DNA from: Paramagnetospirillum magneticum AMB-1
Lineage (GTDB): Bacteria; Pseudomonadota; Alphaproteobacteria; Rhodospirillales; Magnetospirillaceae
Direction: 5' to 3'
DNA length: 64,000 nt
NCBI RefSeq assembly: GCF_000009985.1
Contig: NC_007626.1
Location: 248,001 to 312,000, forward strand
The notes beneath the pieces were generated by a model, which was given only the letters and a program-made list of their open reading frames with translations, was not told the DNA's origin and made no database searches. Position numbers and translations under genes: made by a program. Positions 52,479-60,905 of the stretch are shown piece after piece (the first letter of the stretch is position 1; the number at the start of each line of letters is the position of its first letter).

Positions 52479-54077
52479 ATGAACGAGGTTTTGGACGGGA
52501 TCGCCGGGTACCATGTCCGCACCAAGCATGCGAACCGGCGTTACGCGCCTGGGCCGGGCTTCCTGGATTGGGAGACCCAGCCCGATCCCTTCCGGACCTT
52601 CGCGGGTGCCCGGCGGGTTGCCCTTCCTCTGCGTCCTGGGGCCGAAACTCCACCCCTCGGCGGATTGGAGGCGCGGCGGCCCTCGCCGCTGGATTCCGAC
52701 GGGCTGGGGCTGTTCCTGGAACTGGCGCTGGGGCTGTCGGCCTGGAAGGAGGTGGAAGACGTTCGTTGGGCGCTGCGCAACAATCCCAGCAGCGGCAACC
52801 TTCACCCCACCGAAGGCTGGCTGGTCCTGCCGCCGGTGGACGGCATCGGCGTGGCGCCGGGCCTTTATCACTACGCCCCGTTCCATCATGCCCTGGAAGA
52901 GCGATGTCGCCTGGATGCGCTTCCCGCCGATCTGGCGGAGGGCGCCTTCCTGCTGGCCTTGTCCTCCATTCCCTGGCGGGAATCGTGGAAGTACGGCGAG
53001 CGCGCCTTCCGCTACTGCCAGCACGATGTCGGCCACGCCCTGGCCGCCGCGTCCTACGCCGCCGCCTGCCTGGGCTGGCATCTGCGGGTCCTGACCGCGC
53101 CGGGGGACGAGGAACTGGCCGCCCTGCTGGGCCTTGACCGTCCGGAATCCTGTCATCGCTTCGAGCCCGAGCATCCCGACCTGATCGCCCTGGTGTCGCC
53201 CGAGCCCCTGCCCGAGCCTCCCCTGAGGCCGGTCGGCGGAGTCTGGGCGGGCCAGGCCAATGTCCTTAGCCCCGACCACGAGGTGTGGGAGGCGATCGGC
53301 CGGGCGCTGGCCCTGTCGGAGAAACCGGCCACCGAACCCGCCCCCCGGCCGCCGTCCCTGTCCATGCCGCCGCTGCCCGGCAGTGCCGAGCCCGCCGGGG
53401 CCGTCATCCGGCGGCGGCGCAGCGCCCAGGCCATGGACGGGGCGACCGGCATGGGGCTGGAAGCTTTCCGGCGGGTCCTCGCCGCCACCCTGCCCGACCA
53501 CGGGCGGGTGCCGTGGCGGTCCTGGCCGTGGGCGGCGCGGCTCTCCCTGCTGCTGTTCGTCCATCGGGTGGACGGCCTGGCCCCCGGTCTTTTCCTGCTG
53601 GTCCGCGACCCGGCCGCCCTGGAGCGGTTGCGGGCCGATTGCCAGCCCCGTTTCGCCTGGACAAGGGCGATGCCTGACCTGCCGCTCTATGCTTTGGCCG
53701 AGGGTGACGTCACCTGGACAGCCACCGAACTGTCGTGCACCCAGAATATCGCCGGGCGGGGCGCCTTTTCGCTGGGCATGCTGGCCGATTTCGACCGCAC
53801 CTTGGCCGAGGACGGGGCCTGGGCCTATCGCCGCCTGTTCTGGGAAGCCGGGATGATCGGTCAGGTTCTCTATCTCGAAGCCACCGCCGCCGGCCTGTCG
53901 GGTACCGGCATCGGCTGCTATCACGACGACGAGGTCCATGATCTGCTGGGCTTGGCCCCCGGAAGCCAAGCCTGGCAGTCGCTCTATCACTTCACCATCG
54001 GCGGCGCGGTGGAGGACGCCCGCATCGCCACGCGGCCGGCTTATGGGCACCTCAATCCGGCTGGTTCTCCACCCTGA
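52479..54077 (+). CDS. SagB/ThcOx-type double-domain FMN oxidoreductase
   Basis: A 532-residue protein built from two tandem nitroreductase-like domains. The first half has RWALRNNPSSGNLHPTEGWLV and the His-rich QHDVGHALAAASYAAACLGW; the second half has RRRSAQAMDG at its start and EAGMIGQVLYLEATAAGLSGTGIGCYHDDEVHDLLG. In single-domain relatives the FMN site forms between two chains, so here one chain probably makes a pseudo-dimer. Family members oxidise azoline rings of peptide natural products, but no precursor peptide or cyclodehydratase is nearby, so the substrate is unknown. The start at 52479 is near a GGGGAAAGATC site. Confidence 0.85.
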   Translation: MNEVLDGIAGYHVRTKHANRRYAPGPGFLDWETQPDPFRTFAGARRVALPLRPGAETPPLGGLEARRPSPLDSDGLGLFLELALGLSAWKEVEDVRWALRNNPSSGNLHPTEGWLVLPPVDGIGVAPGLYHYAPFHHALEERCRLDALPADLAEGAFLLALSSIPWRESWKYGERAFRYCQHDVGHALAAASYAAACLGWHLRVLTAPGDEELAALLGLDRPESCHRFEPEHPDLIALVSPEPLPEPPLRPVGGVWAGQANVLSPDHEVWEAIGRALALSEKPATEPAPRPPSLSMPPLPGSAEPAGAVIRRRRSAQAMDGATGMGLEAFRRVLAATLPDHGRVPWRSWPWAARLSLLLFVHRVDGLAPGLFLLVRDPAALERLRADCQPRFAWTRAMPDLPLYALAEGDVTWTATELSCTQNIAGRGAFSLGMLADFDRTLAEDGAWAYRRLFWEAGMIGQVLYLEATAAGLSGTGIGCYHDDEVHDLLGLAPGSQAWQSLYHFTIGGAVEDARIATRPAYGHLNPAGSPP

Positions 54078-54240
54078 CCCAGTCGCCGCCGCCCAACTGG
54101 GCGCGCATGCGGGCGGCCTCCTCACAATCGGTGACGAAGGCCAGGATGGCGCTTCGCGCGCATTCCGCCGGGTCCCGGCCCAACTGGCGGGCGGCGGTAT
54201 ACAGGCGCGACGCCAGAACGGGATCAAGGTCGATGCGCAT
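54052..54240 (-). CDS. Small ribbon-helix-helix-like protein
   Basis: A 62-residue protein. The N-terminal strand MRIDLDPVLASRLYTAARQLG followed by two helices (DPAECARSAILAFVTDCEEA) matches the ribbon-helix-helix DNA-binding or antitoxin fold. No toxin gene adjoins it. It overlaps the end of the SagB-like gene by 26 bases on the opposite strand. It could be an orphan regulator. Confidence 0.6.
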   Translation of the reverse strand: MRIDLDPVLASRLYTAARQLGRDPAECARSAILAFVTDCEEAARMRAQLGGGDWVRVENQPD

Positions 54241-54278
54241 TGCGGAACACTCCCTTGTTTGCCCCTCAGACGCCGGGC

Positions 54279-54295
54279 GCGTCCGTTCCGGACGC
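54279..54295. promoter_or_regulatory. Hairpin in the gap before prfC
   Basis: GCGTCCG (54279-54285) pairs with CGGACGC (54289-54295) over a 3-base loop, within the 183-base gap between the small RHH gene and prfC. A second short repeat (GCGCG/CGCGC) follows near 54340. Their role is unknown. Confidence 0.35.
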
Positions 54296-54423
54296 TTGGC
54301 TTTCCTCGCTTATGCCTTCGCTTCGCTTTCGGCAACGCTGCGGCGCGCTCAACGCGCATAGTCGCTACGCTCCGGAGCTAATCCTCTTGATTCTTGCACC
54401 GCTTAGGGCGAAAACCCAGCCCT

Positions 54424-56010
54424 ATGAGCACTCTCTCCGACGCTATCGCGCTGCGGCGCACCTTCGCCATCATCTCCCACCCCGACGCCGGCAAGACCAC
54501 GCTGACGGAGAAGCTGCTGATGTTCGGCGGCGCCATTCAGATGGCCGGCGCCGTGCGCGCCAGGGGCGAGCAGCGCCGCACCCGCTCGGACTGGATGGCC
54601 ATCGAGAAGGAGCGCGGCATTTCGGTGTCGGCCTCGGTGATGAGCTTCGAATATTCGGGCCTGTCCTTCAACCTGCTGGACACCCCCGGCCACGAGGACT
54701 TTTCCGAGGACACCTACCGCACCCTGACCGCCGTGGACTCGGCCGTCATGGTGCTGGACGCCGCCAAGGGCATCGAGACCCAGACCCTGAAGCTGTTCGA
54801 GGTCTGCCGCCTGCGCGACGTGCCCATCATCACCTTCGTCAACAAGGTCGACCGCGAGGGCCGCGAGACCTTCGACCTGCTGCACGAGGTGGAAAAGACC
54901 CTGGCGCTGGACGTCTGTCCCGTCACCTGGCCCATCGGCATGGGCCGTGACTTGAAGGGCGTCTACGACCTGGTCAACGACCGGGTGATCATGTTCGACC
55001 CCGGCCGCGGCGACCATATCGCCGAGATCAGCGTCGATGCCTCGCTGGACAGCCCCAAGCTGGACGAGGTGCTGGGCAAGGCCGCCGCCGACCGCCTGCG
55101 CGAAGAAGTGGAACTGGTGCGCGGCGGCTATCCCGAATTCGACCTGGAGTCTTTCCGCGCCGGTCACCTGACCCCGGTGTTCTTCGGTTCGGCCTTGAAG
55201 ACCTTCGGCGTGGCGGAACTGCTGAAGGGTATCGGCCAGCTGGCGCCGCCGCCGGTGGCGCGGCCCACCGACAAGCGGGTGGTGGAGCCCGACGAGGCCA
55301 AGGTCAGCGGCTTCGTGTTCAAGGTCCAGGCCAACATGGACCCCAACCACCGCGACCGTATCGCCTTCTTCCGCATCTGTTCGGGCCGCTTCAAGCGCGG
55401 CATGAAGGTCAAGCACGTGCGCTCGGGCAAGGTGATGGCCCTGGTCAACCCGGTGTTCTTCCTGGCCCGCGACCGGGAACTGGCGGAAGAAGCCTTCCCC
55501 GGCGACATCATGGGCATTCCCAACCACGGCCAGCTGCGCATCGGCGACACGCTGAGCGAGTCCGAGGACATGAACTTCCTCGGCATTCCCACCTTCGCGC
55601 CGGAAGTGCTGCGCCGGGTGCGCCTCGATGATCCCATGAAGGCCAAGCAGTTGAAGAAGGCTTTGGAGGATCTGGCCGAGGAGGGCGTCTCCCAGGTGTT
55701 CAAGCCCCTGGACGGCTCCACCTGGATCGTCGGCGTGGTCGGTCCGCTGCAGTTCGACGTGCTGACCACCCGCATCGAATCCGAATACAACATCAAGGCC
55801 GGGTTCGAGGATGGCGGCTTCGTCACCGCCCGCTGGGTGGCGGCCGACACCGAGGCCGAGATGAAGCGCTTCATGGACGGCAACAAGTCCAACATGGCCG
55901 AGGACCGTGACGGCGGCATGGTCTATCTGGCGCGCAATTCCTGGCAGCTCAACCGCGCCCAGCAGGATTTCGAGAAGATCCGCTTTACCGCCACGCGCGA
56001 GCAGCATTGA
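54424..56010 (+). CDS. prfC: Peptide chain release factor 3
   Basis: A translational GTPase of 528 residues that ejects RF1/RF2 from the ribosome after termination. The G motifs are ISHPDAGKTTLTEKLL, DTPGHEDFSEDT and FVNKVDREGRE; the RRTRSDWMAIEKERGISV switch I and the domain II/III tail are normal. I start it at MSTLSDAIALRR (54424); the upstream frame is too short to matter. Monocistronic, followed by a strong hairpin. Confidence 0.97.
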   Translation: MSTLSDAIALRRTFAIISHPDAGKTTLTEKLLMFGGAIQMAGAVRARGEQRRTRSDWMAIEKERGISVSASVMSFEYSGLSFNLLDTPGHEDFSEDTYRTLTAVDSAVMVLDAAKGIETQTLKLFEVCRLRDVPIITFVNKVDREGRETFDLLHEVEKTLALDVCPVTWPIGMGRDLKGVYDLVNDRVIMFDPGRGDHIAEISVDASLDSPKLDEVLGKAAADRLREEVELVRGGYPEFDLESFRAGHLTPVFFGSALKTFGVAELLKGIGQLAPPPVARPTDKRVVEPDEAKVSGFVFKVQANMDPNHRDRIAFFRICSGRFKRGMKVKHVRSGKVMALVNPVFFLARDRELAEEAFPGDIMGIPNHGQLRIGDTLSESEDMNFLGIPTFAPEVLRRVRLDDPMKAKQLKKALEDLAEEGVSQVFKPLDGSTWIVGVVGPLQFDVLTTRIESEYNIKAGFEDGGFVTARWVAADTEAEMKRFMDGNKSNMAEDRDGGMVYLARNSWQLNRAQQDFEKIRFTATREQH

Positions 56011-56016
56011 GCCGCG

Positions 56017-56049
56017 AGGGCATGATGCGGTCCTGCCGCATCATGCCCT
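56017..56049 (+). terminator. Strong hairpin after prfC
   Basis: A perfect 14-bp stem (56017-56030 with 56036-56049) with a 5-base loop begins 7 bases after the prfC stop and ends 11 bases before the 3' end of the opposite gene. No T-run, but its length and position make a bidirectional terminator likely. Confidence 0.7.
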
Positions 56050-56060
56050 GATCGGGTGGC

Positions 56061-56411
56061 TCAGCGCTCGCGACGCTCCTCGCGATGCTCGCGCCGGTCC
56101 TTGTCGTGCTCGCGGCGATCCTCGCGCATCTCCCGGCGATCGTGCTGCCGCTCCTTGCGGTCGTCCTTCAGTTCCTTGCGGTCCTTGCGCAATTCGGCGC
56201 GATCCTTGGCCACGGCGTCCTTGTCGCCGTCCTTCCTGTCCTTGCGCAACTGGTTGCGGTCCTGGACCTCTTCCCGCCGGTCCTGGCCGATCTCGCGGTT
56301 GTCGCGGCGCATTTCCTGGTGGTCCCGGCGCATCTCGCCCTGCTGGGCGGCGGCCGGCAGGCTGGTCAGCAGGGGGATCGCGGCCAGCAGGGCAAACAGG
56401 GGCTTGTTCAT
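56061..56411 (-). CDS. Secreted, extremely charged Arg/Asp/Glu/Lys-rich protein
   Basis: A 116-residue protein. A normal signal peptide (MNKPLFALLAAIPLLTSLPAAAQQG) is followed by about 90 residues that are almost all Arg, Lys, Asp, Glu, Gln and His, in irregular 7-residue units such as RRDHQEM, RRDNREI, RKDRKEL, RREMRED and RREHDKD. It should form one long alpha-helix or coiled coil in the periplasm. No hydrophobic core is present. Function unknown; similar Arg/Asp-repeat secreted proteins occur in alphaproteobacteria, but I know no role. The start at 56411 has a GGTGG-like site, and the gene lies just downstream of chvG. Confidence 0.7.
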   Translation of the reverse strand: MNKPLFALLAAIPLLTSLPAAAQQGEMRRDHQEMRRDNREIGQDRREEVQDRNQLRKDRKDGDKDAVAKDRAELRKDRKELKDDRKERQHDRREMREDRREHDKDRREHREERRER

Positions 56412-56479
56412 TTCAGGTGGCACTCCGAAGGGTGGACGTGACGCCATCAAGCCATGGCTTTGCGGCGAAAAAATGGACG

Positions 56480-58093
56480 TCACGGGGCGGCGGGAATGTC
56501 CACGGTGAAGCGTGCCCCGCCCTCATCGCGGTTCTCGGCGCGGATGGCGCCGCCATGGGCCTCGACGATCTGGCGCGAGATGGACAGGCCCAGGCCGGAA
56601 TGGGTGCCGAACTTCTCGCCCTCGGGCCGCTCGGAATAAAAGCGCTCGAAGATGGCGTCCAGCTTGTTGGCCGGAATGCCCGGCCCCTGGTCCTCGACCA
56701 CCAGGGCGATGCGTCCGCCGTCGCGGTGGGCGGCAAGGCGGATCAGTCCGCCGTCCGGGCTGAACGAGGCAGCATTGGCGATCAGGTTGCGCAGCACCTG
56801 CACCAGACGGGACTCGATGCCCTGAACCGTCAGGGCGTCGCCCTCGGGCCGCTCCACCTCGAAGCGCAGCCCCCGATCCTCGCAGGTGCCGCGATAGATC
56901 TCGGCCAGGGTGTCGAGCATGGCGGCCAGGGCCACCGGCCCGGTCTCGGCACGGCTCATCTCGGCGTCGATGTGCGACGCGTCCGAGATGTCGCTGATCA
57001 GGCGGTCCAGGCGCCCCACGTCGTCCAGGACGATGGACATCAGCCGGGCGCGCTTGTCCGGGTCTTCGATGCGGGCCGCCGTCTCCACCGCCGAGCGCAA
57101 CGAGGTCAGCGGATTCTTGATCTCGTGGGCCACGTCGGCGGCGAAGGCCTCGATGGCATCCATGCGCCGCCACAGGGCCTCGGTCATCTCCTTCAAGGCC
57201 ACCGATAACTCGCCGATCTCGTCCTTGCGGTGGGACAGGTCGGGGATGGCGTGAACCCGCCCTTGGCCATGGCGCACCCGCTCGGCGGCCAGGGCCAGAC
57301 GGCGGATGGGGCGGGCGATGGTGCCGGCCATGTAGAGCGACACGCCGATGGTCAGGGCCAGCGAAACGGCGAAGGCCTGCAAGATGGCGATGCGCACCTG
57401 GAACAGCGAGCGGGCGATATTGGTGCCGTCGGCGGTGATCAGCAACGCGCCCACTACCTGCTTGTAACGCTGGACCGGCACCGCCACCGACAGCATCAGG
57501 GTGCCGTTCTTGCGGGTGCGCACCGCCCAGGCGGCGCGCCCGGCCATGGCGCTCATGGCTTCCTCGAAATCGTCGGCCCGCGCATTGGCGATGTCGCGGT
57601 AAAGCGGCAGGGACTCGTCCCGGGGCATCCAGCGCGCCCAGCGGTCCCACTGCCGCGCCAGACGGTCGGTCCAATGGCGGGGAGTGGGCGGGGGCAGTTC
57701 CTCGATATAGATGGAGCCTTTGGCGCCGCCCACCACGCGGGAATCGGCGGCCAGTTCGCCCACCGCCCCGAACAGGCGGGCGCGGAACTTGGCGGGCTCG
57801 GACAGGCGACGCACCATCTGCTGCGCCATGGCGGGATTGATTTCGAAGAAGCCCATTTCCTCTTCGAACACCGCACCCTCGCCGATGGCGCCGGCCACCA
57901 TCTCGGCCTGGGTGCCCAGCCCGTCCAGCTCGGCGCGGATCAGCCCCTGCTTGTAGCGGTCGAGATACATCACGCCCACCACCAGCACGATGGGCGCCAG
58001 CAGGTTGACCGCCAGGATGCGCCGGGTCAGCGGCGAGGCGAGCAGGCGCCAGCGGGGCAGGCGCCGCCGGGGGGCGGTGGCCTCACTCGTCAC
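56480..58093 (-). CDS. chvG: Sensor histidine kinase ChvG (ExoS-like)
   Basis: A 537-residue membrane kinase. An N-terminal membrane helix (ILAVNLLAPIVLVVGVMYLDRY) precedes a periplasmic sensor domain of about 250 residues with the WTDRLARQWDRWARWMP region. A second membrane helix (FAVSLALTIGVSLYMAG), HAMP, HisKA with FAADVAHEIKNPLTSLR (phospho-His) and HATPase with N, G1 and G2 boxes (NAASFSP, VEDQGPGIP, GLGLSIS) follow. ChvG senses acid or cell-wall stress in Agrobacterium and Sinorhizobium. It starts with GTG at 58093, overlapping the chvI stop by 11 bases, so the pair is coupled. Confidence 0.9.
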   Translation of the reverse strand: MTSEATAPRRRLPRWRLLASPLTRRILAVNLLAPIVLVVGVMYLDRYKQGLIRAELDGLGTQAEMVAGAIGEGAVFEEEMGFFEINPAMAQQMVRRLSEPAKFRARLFGAVGELAADSRVVGGAKGSIYIEELPPPTPRHWTDRLARQWDRWARWMPRDESLPLYRDIANARADDFEEAMSAMAGRAAWAVRTRKNGTLMLSVAVPVQRYKQVVGALLITADGTNIARSLFQVRIAILQAFAVSLALTIGVSLYMAGTIARPIRRLALAAERVRHGQGRVHAIPDLSHRKDEIGELSVALKEMTEALWRRMDAIEAFAADVAHEIKNPLTSLRSAVETAARIEDPDKRARLMSIVLDDVGRLDRLISDISDASHIDAEMSRAETGPVALAAMLDTLAEIYRGTCEDRGLRFEVERPEGDALTVQGIESRLVQVLRNLIANAASFSPDGGLIRLAAHRDGGRIALVVEDQGPGIPANKLDAIFERFYSERPEGEKFGTHSGLGLSISRQIVEAHGGAIRAENRDEGGARFTVDIPAAP

Positions 58094-58778
58094 GATAGCG
58101 ATAACCGACGCCGTACAGGGTTTCGATCTGGGCGAAGTCGTCGTCCACCTCGCGGAACTTCTTGCGCAGCCGCTTGATGTGGCTGTCGATGGTGCGGTCG
58201 TCCACATAGATGGACTCGCCATAGGCCGCATCGATCAACTGGTCGCGGTTCTTGACGTGGCCGGGACGCATGGCCAGCGACTTCAGCAGCAGGAACTCGG
58301 TGACGGTAAGGTCGACGGGCTTGCCCTTCCAGGTGCAGATATGGCGGCCGGGGTCGAGCACCAGCAGGCCGCGCACCAGGGTCTCGCCTCCCTGCTCGGC
58401 GCCTTCGGCATTGGCTTCCAGGCGGCGGATCAGGGTGCGGATGCGCTCGATCAGCAGCTTCTGCGAGAAAGGTTTCTTGATGTAGTCGTCGGCACCCATG
58501 CGCAGGCCCAGCAACTCGTCGATCTCGTCATCCTTGGAGGTGAGGAAGATCACCGGGATGGCCGATTGCTTGCGCAGGCGCTGCAGCAGCTCCATGCCGT
58601 CCATGCGCGGCATCTTGATGTCGAGCACGGCCAGGTCGGCCGGCTGGCTGGTCAGGCCGCGCAGGGCCTCGGCCCCGTCGGTGTAGGTGCGGACCTTGAA
58701 GCCCTCGGCCTCCAGCGCCATCGAGACCGAGGTCAGGATGTTGCGGTCGTCATCGACCAGGGCGATGGTATGGGACAC
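58083..58778 (-). CDS. chvI: Response regulator ChvI
   Basis: A 231-residue OmpR-type regulator. The receiver domain has the acidic pocket VDDD, phospho-Asp 53 in LDIKMPRMDGMELL, and FLTSKDDEID with the conserved Lys. The winged-helix domain ends with RTIDSHIKRLRKKFREVDDDF and ETLYGVGYRY, which match ChvI closely. Partner of ChvG. Starts with GTG (58778) behind AAAGGGG; an ATG ten codons upstream (58808) is possible. Confidence 0.93.
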   Translation of the reverse strand: MSHTIALVDDDRNILTSVSMALEAEGFKVRTYTDGAEALRGLTSQPADLAVLDIKMPRMDGMELLQRLRKQSAIPVIFLTSKDDEIDELLGLRMGADDYIKKPFSQKLLIERIRTLIRRLEANAEGAEQGGETLVRGLLVLDPGRHICTWKGKPVDLTVTEFLLLKSLAMRPGHVKNRDQLIDAAYGESIYVDDRTIDSHIKRLRKKFREVDDDFAQIETLYGVGYRYRDE

Positions 58779-58802
58779 GGCTGAACCCCTTTGCAATTGA
58801 CC

Positions 58803-58893
58803 TGTCATCCCGAGCGGATGCAAGGGATCTCCGTTTGCTCGGACGGGCCGGAGCAGGAGGAGATCCCTCGTCGCTATGCTCCTCGGGATGACA
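58803..58893. repeat. Dispersed-type inverted repeat element
   Basis: A 91-base element flanked by perfect 12-bp inverted ends (58803-58814 with 58882-58893) and with a second inner pair, AGGGATCTCC/GGAGATCCCT (58823-58832 with 58858-58867). This nested palindrome resembles dispersed repeats found between genes in many proteobacteria. It sits upstream of chvI. The copy number in the genome is not visible from here. Confidence 0.7.
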
Positions 58894-58954
58894 TCTGAAG
58901 ACAAGCCCCGGGAATGGTTTGCATCCCGATCATGGCGAAATTATAGTGCCCGGC

Positions 58955-59146
58955 GATGGTTCCCCGCGACCGGCGACGGCGCGGGGTGAAAATGGGAACG
59001 CGGTGAGGCACCCGAAAAGGGGGCCGATTCCGCGACTGCCCCCGCAACTGTAGGCGGAGAGGTTCCGGCCCTGAGAGATGCCACTGGCCCGAAAAGGGCT
59101 GGGAAGGCTATGCCGGACCCAACGACCCGCGAGTCAGGAGACCTGC
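58955..59146 (+). promoter_or_regulatory. Adenosylcobalamin riboswitch
   Basis: The leader of the cbi operon has the conserved cobalamin aptamer pieces: GGTTCCCC, the GGGTGAAAATGGGAACGCGG block, GAGGCACCC, the peripheral GCCCCCGCAACTGTAGGCGG helix, and the B12 box GAGTCAGGAGACCTGCC at 59131-59147. It should reduce cobalt-import gene expression when cobalamin is plentiful. Confidence 0.95.
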
Positions 59147-59254
59147 CATCATCGAGAGTCGCTTGCGAGCCCGTCCGGCCGGGGTGTGCCGTCGGGTCTG
59201 TTTTCCGTTTCGCGGCGACTGGCTTAGTCTCTCGACGAACGGAGTCCGTTTATC

Positions 59255-59905
59255 ATGCATATCATGGAAGGTTTTCTTCCCGCCGGGCATGCCCTGGCCT
59301 GGACCTGCGTCGCCGCGCCCTTCGTGGCGCTGGGGGCGCGCTCGCTCAAGCGGATCGTGGCCGAACGGCCCGAGGCGCGTCTCAATATCGCGGCATCCGC
59401 CGGCTTCACCTTCGTGCTGTCCGCCCTGAAGCTGCCCAGCGTCACCGGCTCGTGCTCGCATCCCACCGGCACGGCGCTGGGCGCCATGCAGTTCGGTCCC
59501 GGCATCATGGCGGTGATCGGCACCATCGTGCTGCTGTTCCAGGGGCTGTTGCTGGCCCATGGCGGGTTGTCGACCCTGGGGGCCAACGTGTTCTCCATGG
59601 CCATCGCCGGGCCGTGGGTGGCCTATGGCGTGTGGCGCCTTGCCGGCCGGCTGGGCGCGCCCGCCGCCGTGACGATTTTCCTGTCGGCCTTCCTGGGCGA
59701 TCTGGCCACCTATGTGGTGACCTCGTTCCAGCTGGCCCTGGCCTTCCCTGATGCCCAGAGCGGCTTTGGCGGGGCCTTCGCCAAGTTCGCCGGCATCTTC
59801 GCCATCACCCAACTGCCCCTGGCCGTGGCCGAGGGGCTGGTCACCGTGGTGGTGATGAACGCGCTGCAGAGCCGCATGACCCCCGTGGAAGGAGCCAAGG
59901 CATGA
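59255..59905 (+). CDS. cbiM: Cobalt ECF transporter S component CbiM
   Basis: A 216-residue membrane protein that binds Co(II) through its own N-terminal MHIMEGFLP (the Met and His are direct ligands, so the start is fixed). Conserved FTFVLSALKLPSVTGSCSHPTGTALGA follows. About six membrane helices. First gene of cbiMNQO under the cobalamin riboswitch; its stop overlaps the cbiN start (ATGA). Confidence 0.97.
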   Translation: MHIMEGFLPAGHALAWTCVAAPFVALGARSLKRIVAERPEARLNIAASAGFTFVLSALKLPSVTGSCSHPTGTALGAMQFGPGIMAVIGTIVLLFQGLLLAHGGLSTLGANVFSMAIAGPWVAYGVWRLAGRLGAPAAVTIFLSAFLGDLATYVVTSFQLALAFPDAQSGFGGAFAKFAGIFAITQLPLAVAEGLVTVVVMNALQSRMTPVEGAKA

Positions 59906-60174
59906 GCGCGCGCACCAATTCCATGCTGCTGGGCGTGGCGGCGCTGATCATCGCCGCGCCGCTGGTCCTCAACCCTGCCGGCCAGTTCGGCGGCACCGAC
60001 GATGCCGCCAGCGAGGTGGTGACCTCGTCCCATCCCGCCTACGAGAAGTGGACCGGGCCGTTGTGGCAGCCTTCCAAGGAAATAGAGGGACTGCTGTTCG
60101 CGGCGCAGGCCGCCTTCGGGGCCGGTCTGCTGGGCTACGTCATCGGGCGGCGGCACGGTCGTTCCGGCAAATGA
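59902..60174 (+). CDS. cbiN: Cobalt ECF transporter component CbiN
   Basis: A 90-residue protein with two membrane helices around a short periplasmic loop (QFGGTDDAASEVVTSSHPAYEKWT). GLLFAAQAAFGAGLLGYVIG is the CbiN signature. It assists Co(II) loading of CbiM. Overlaps cbiM and cbiQ by four bases at each end (ATGA). Confidence 0.95.
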   Translation: MSARTNSMLLGVAALIIAAPLVLNPAGQFGGTDDAASEVVTSSHPAYEKWTGPLWQPSKEIEGLLFAAQAAFGAGLLGYVIGRRHGRSGK

Positions 60175-60905
60175 GCCTGACCATTGACCGCCTGTCCCAG
60201 GCCGGTCGGTGGCGACAGCGGGCGCCGTCGGAAAAGGCGGTACTCGCCCTCGGCCTGCTGGCCCTGGCCCTGGTGCTGCCGCCCTGGCCGGGCGGAGCGT
60301 TGGTGTTGGGCGCCGCCTGGGGACTGGCCCTGGGCGGGGCAAGGCTCCCCCCGGGCGATTGGCTGCGTCTCAATCTCGTGCCGCTGGGCTTCGTGCTGAC
60401 CGGCGCCGCCACCCTGGCGGTGGATTGGGATGCCCAGGGGCTGCATCTGGCCGCCGACCAGGGTCGCCGCGCCGCCGAAGTGGTGCTGCGCGCCTCGGCG
60501 GCGGTGTCGGCCCTGCTGCTGCTGGCGGCCACCACTCCGGCGCCCGATCTGGTGCGCGGCCTGCGCCGTCTGGGCCTGCCGCCCGAGATCGCCGAGATCA
60601 TGTTGCTGACCTGGCACTTCCTGTTCCTGCTGCAGGATCAGGCCACCGCCATCCGCACCGCCCAGGAGGCCCGGCTCGGCTGGTTCGGGCCCCGGCGGCA
60701 AGTGCGCTCCCTGGGCCTGCTGATCGCCCAGTTGCTGCCACGCGCCATGGAGCGGGCACGGCGGCTGGAGGTGGGACTGGCGGCCAGGGGGTTCGACGGC
60801 TCGTTGCCCATGATCTCCACCGCCAATCCGGCCTCGGTGCCGGTGGTGGCGGTGATCCTGGGGGGCGAGGCGCTGCTGGCGGGGGTAAGCCTGTGGCTGG
60901 CGTGA
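60171..60905 (+). CDS. cbiQ: Cobalt ECF transporter T component CbiQ
   Basis: A 244-residue membrane protein of the EcfT family. The coupling-helix region with ARG signatures is seen at QEARLGW and LEVGLAARGFDG, which grip the CbiO ATPase. About five membrane helices. ATG at 60171 overlaps the cbiN stop; its own stop overlaps the GTG of cbiO. Confidence 0.93.
   Translation: MSLTIDRLSQAGRWRQRAPSEKAVLALGLLALALVLPPWPGGALVLGAAWGLALGGARLPPGDWLRLNLVPLGFVLTGAATLAVDWDAQGLHLAADQGRRAAEVVLRASAAVSALLLLAATTPAPDLVRGLRRLGLPPEIAEIMLLTWHFLFLLQDQATAIRTAQEARLGWFGPRRQVRSLGLLIAQLLPRAMERARRLEVGLAARGFDGSLPMISTANPASVPVVAVILGGEALLAGVSLWLA

Noticed and set aside
54241..54423. Possible small RNA or toxin gene next to the RHH protein
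   Set aside because: Only short hairpins are visible; no promoter, terminator or plausible reading frame supports an RNA gene or toxin.
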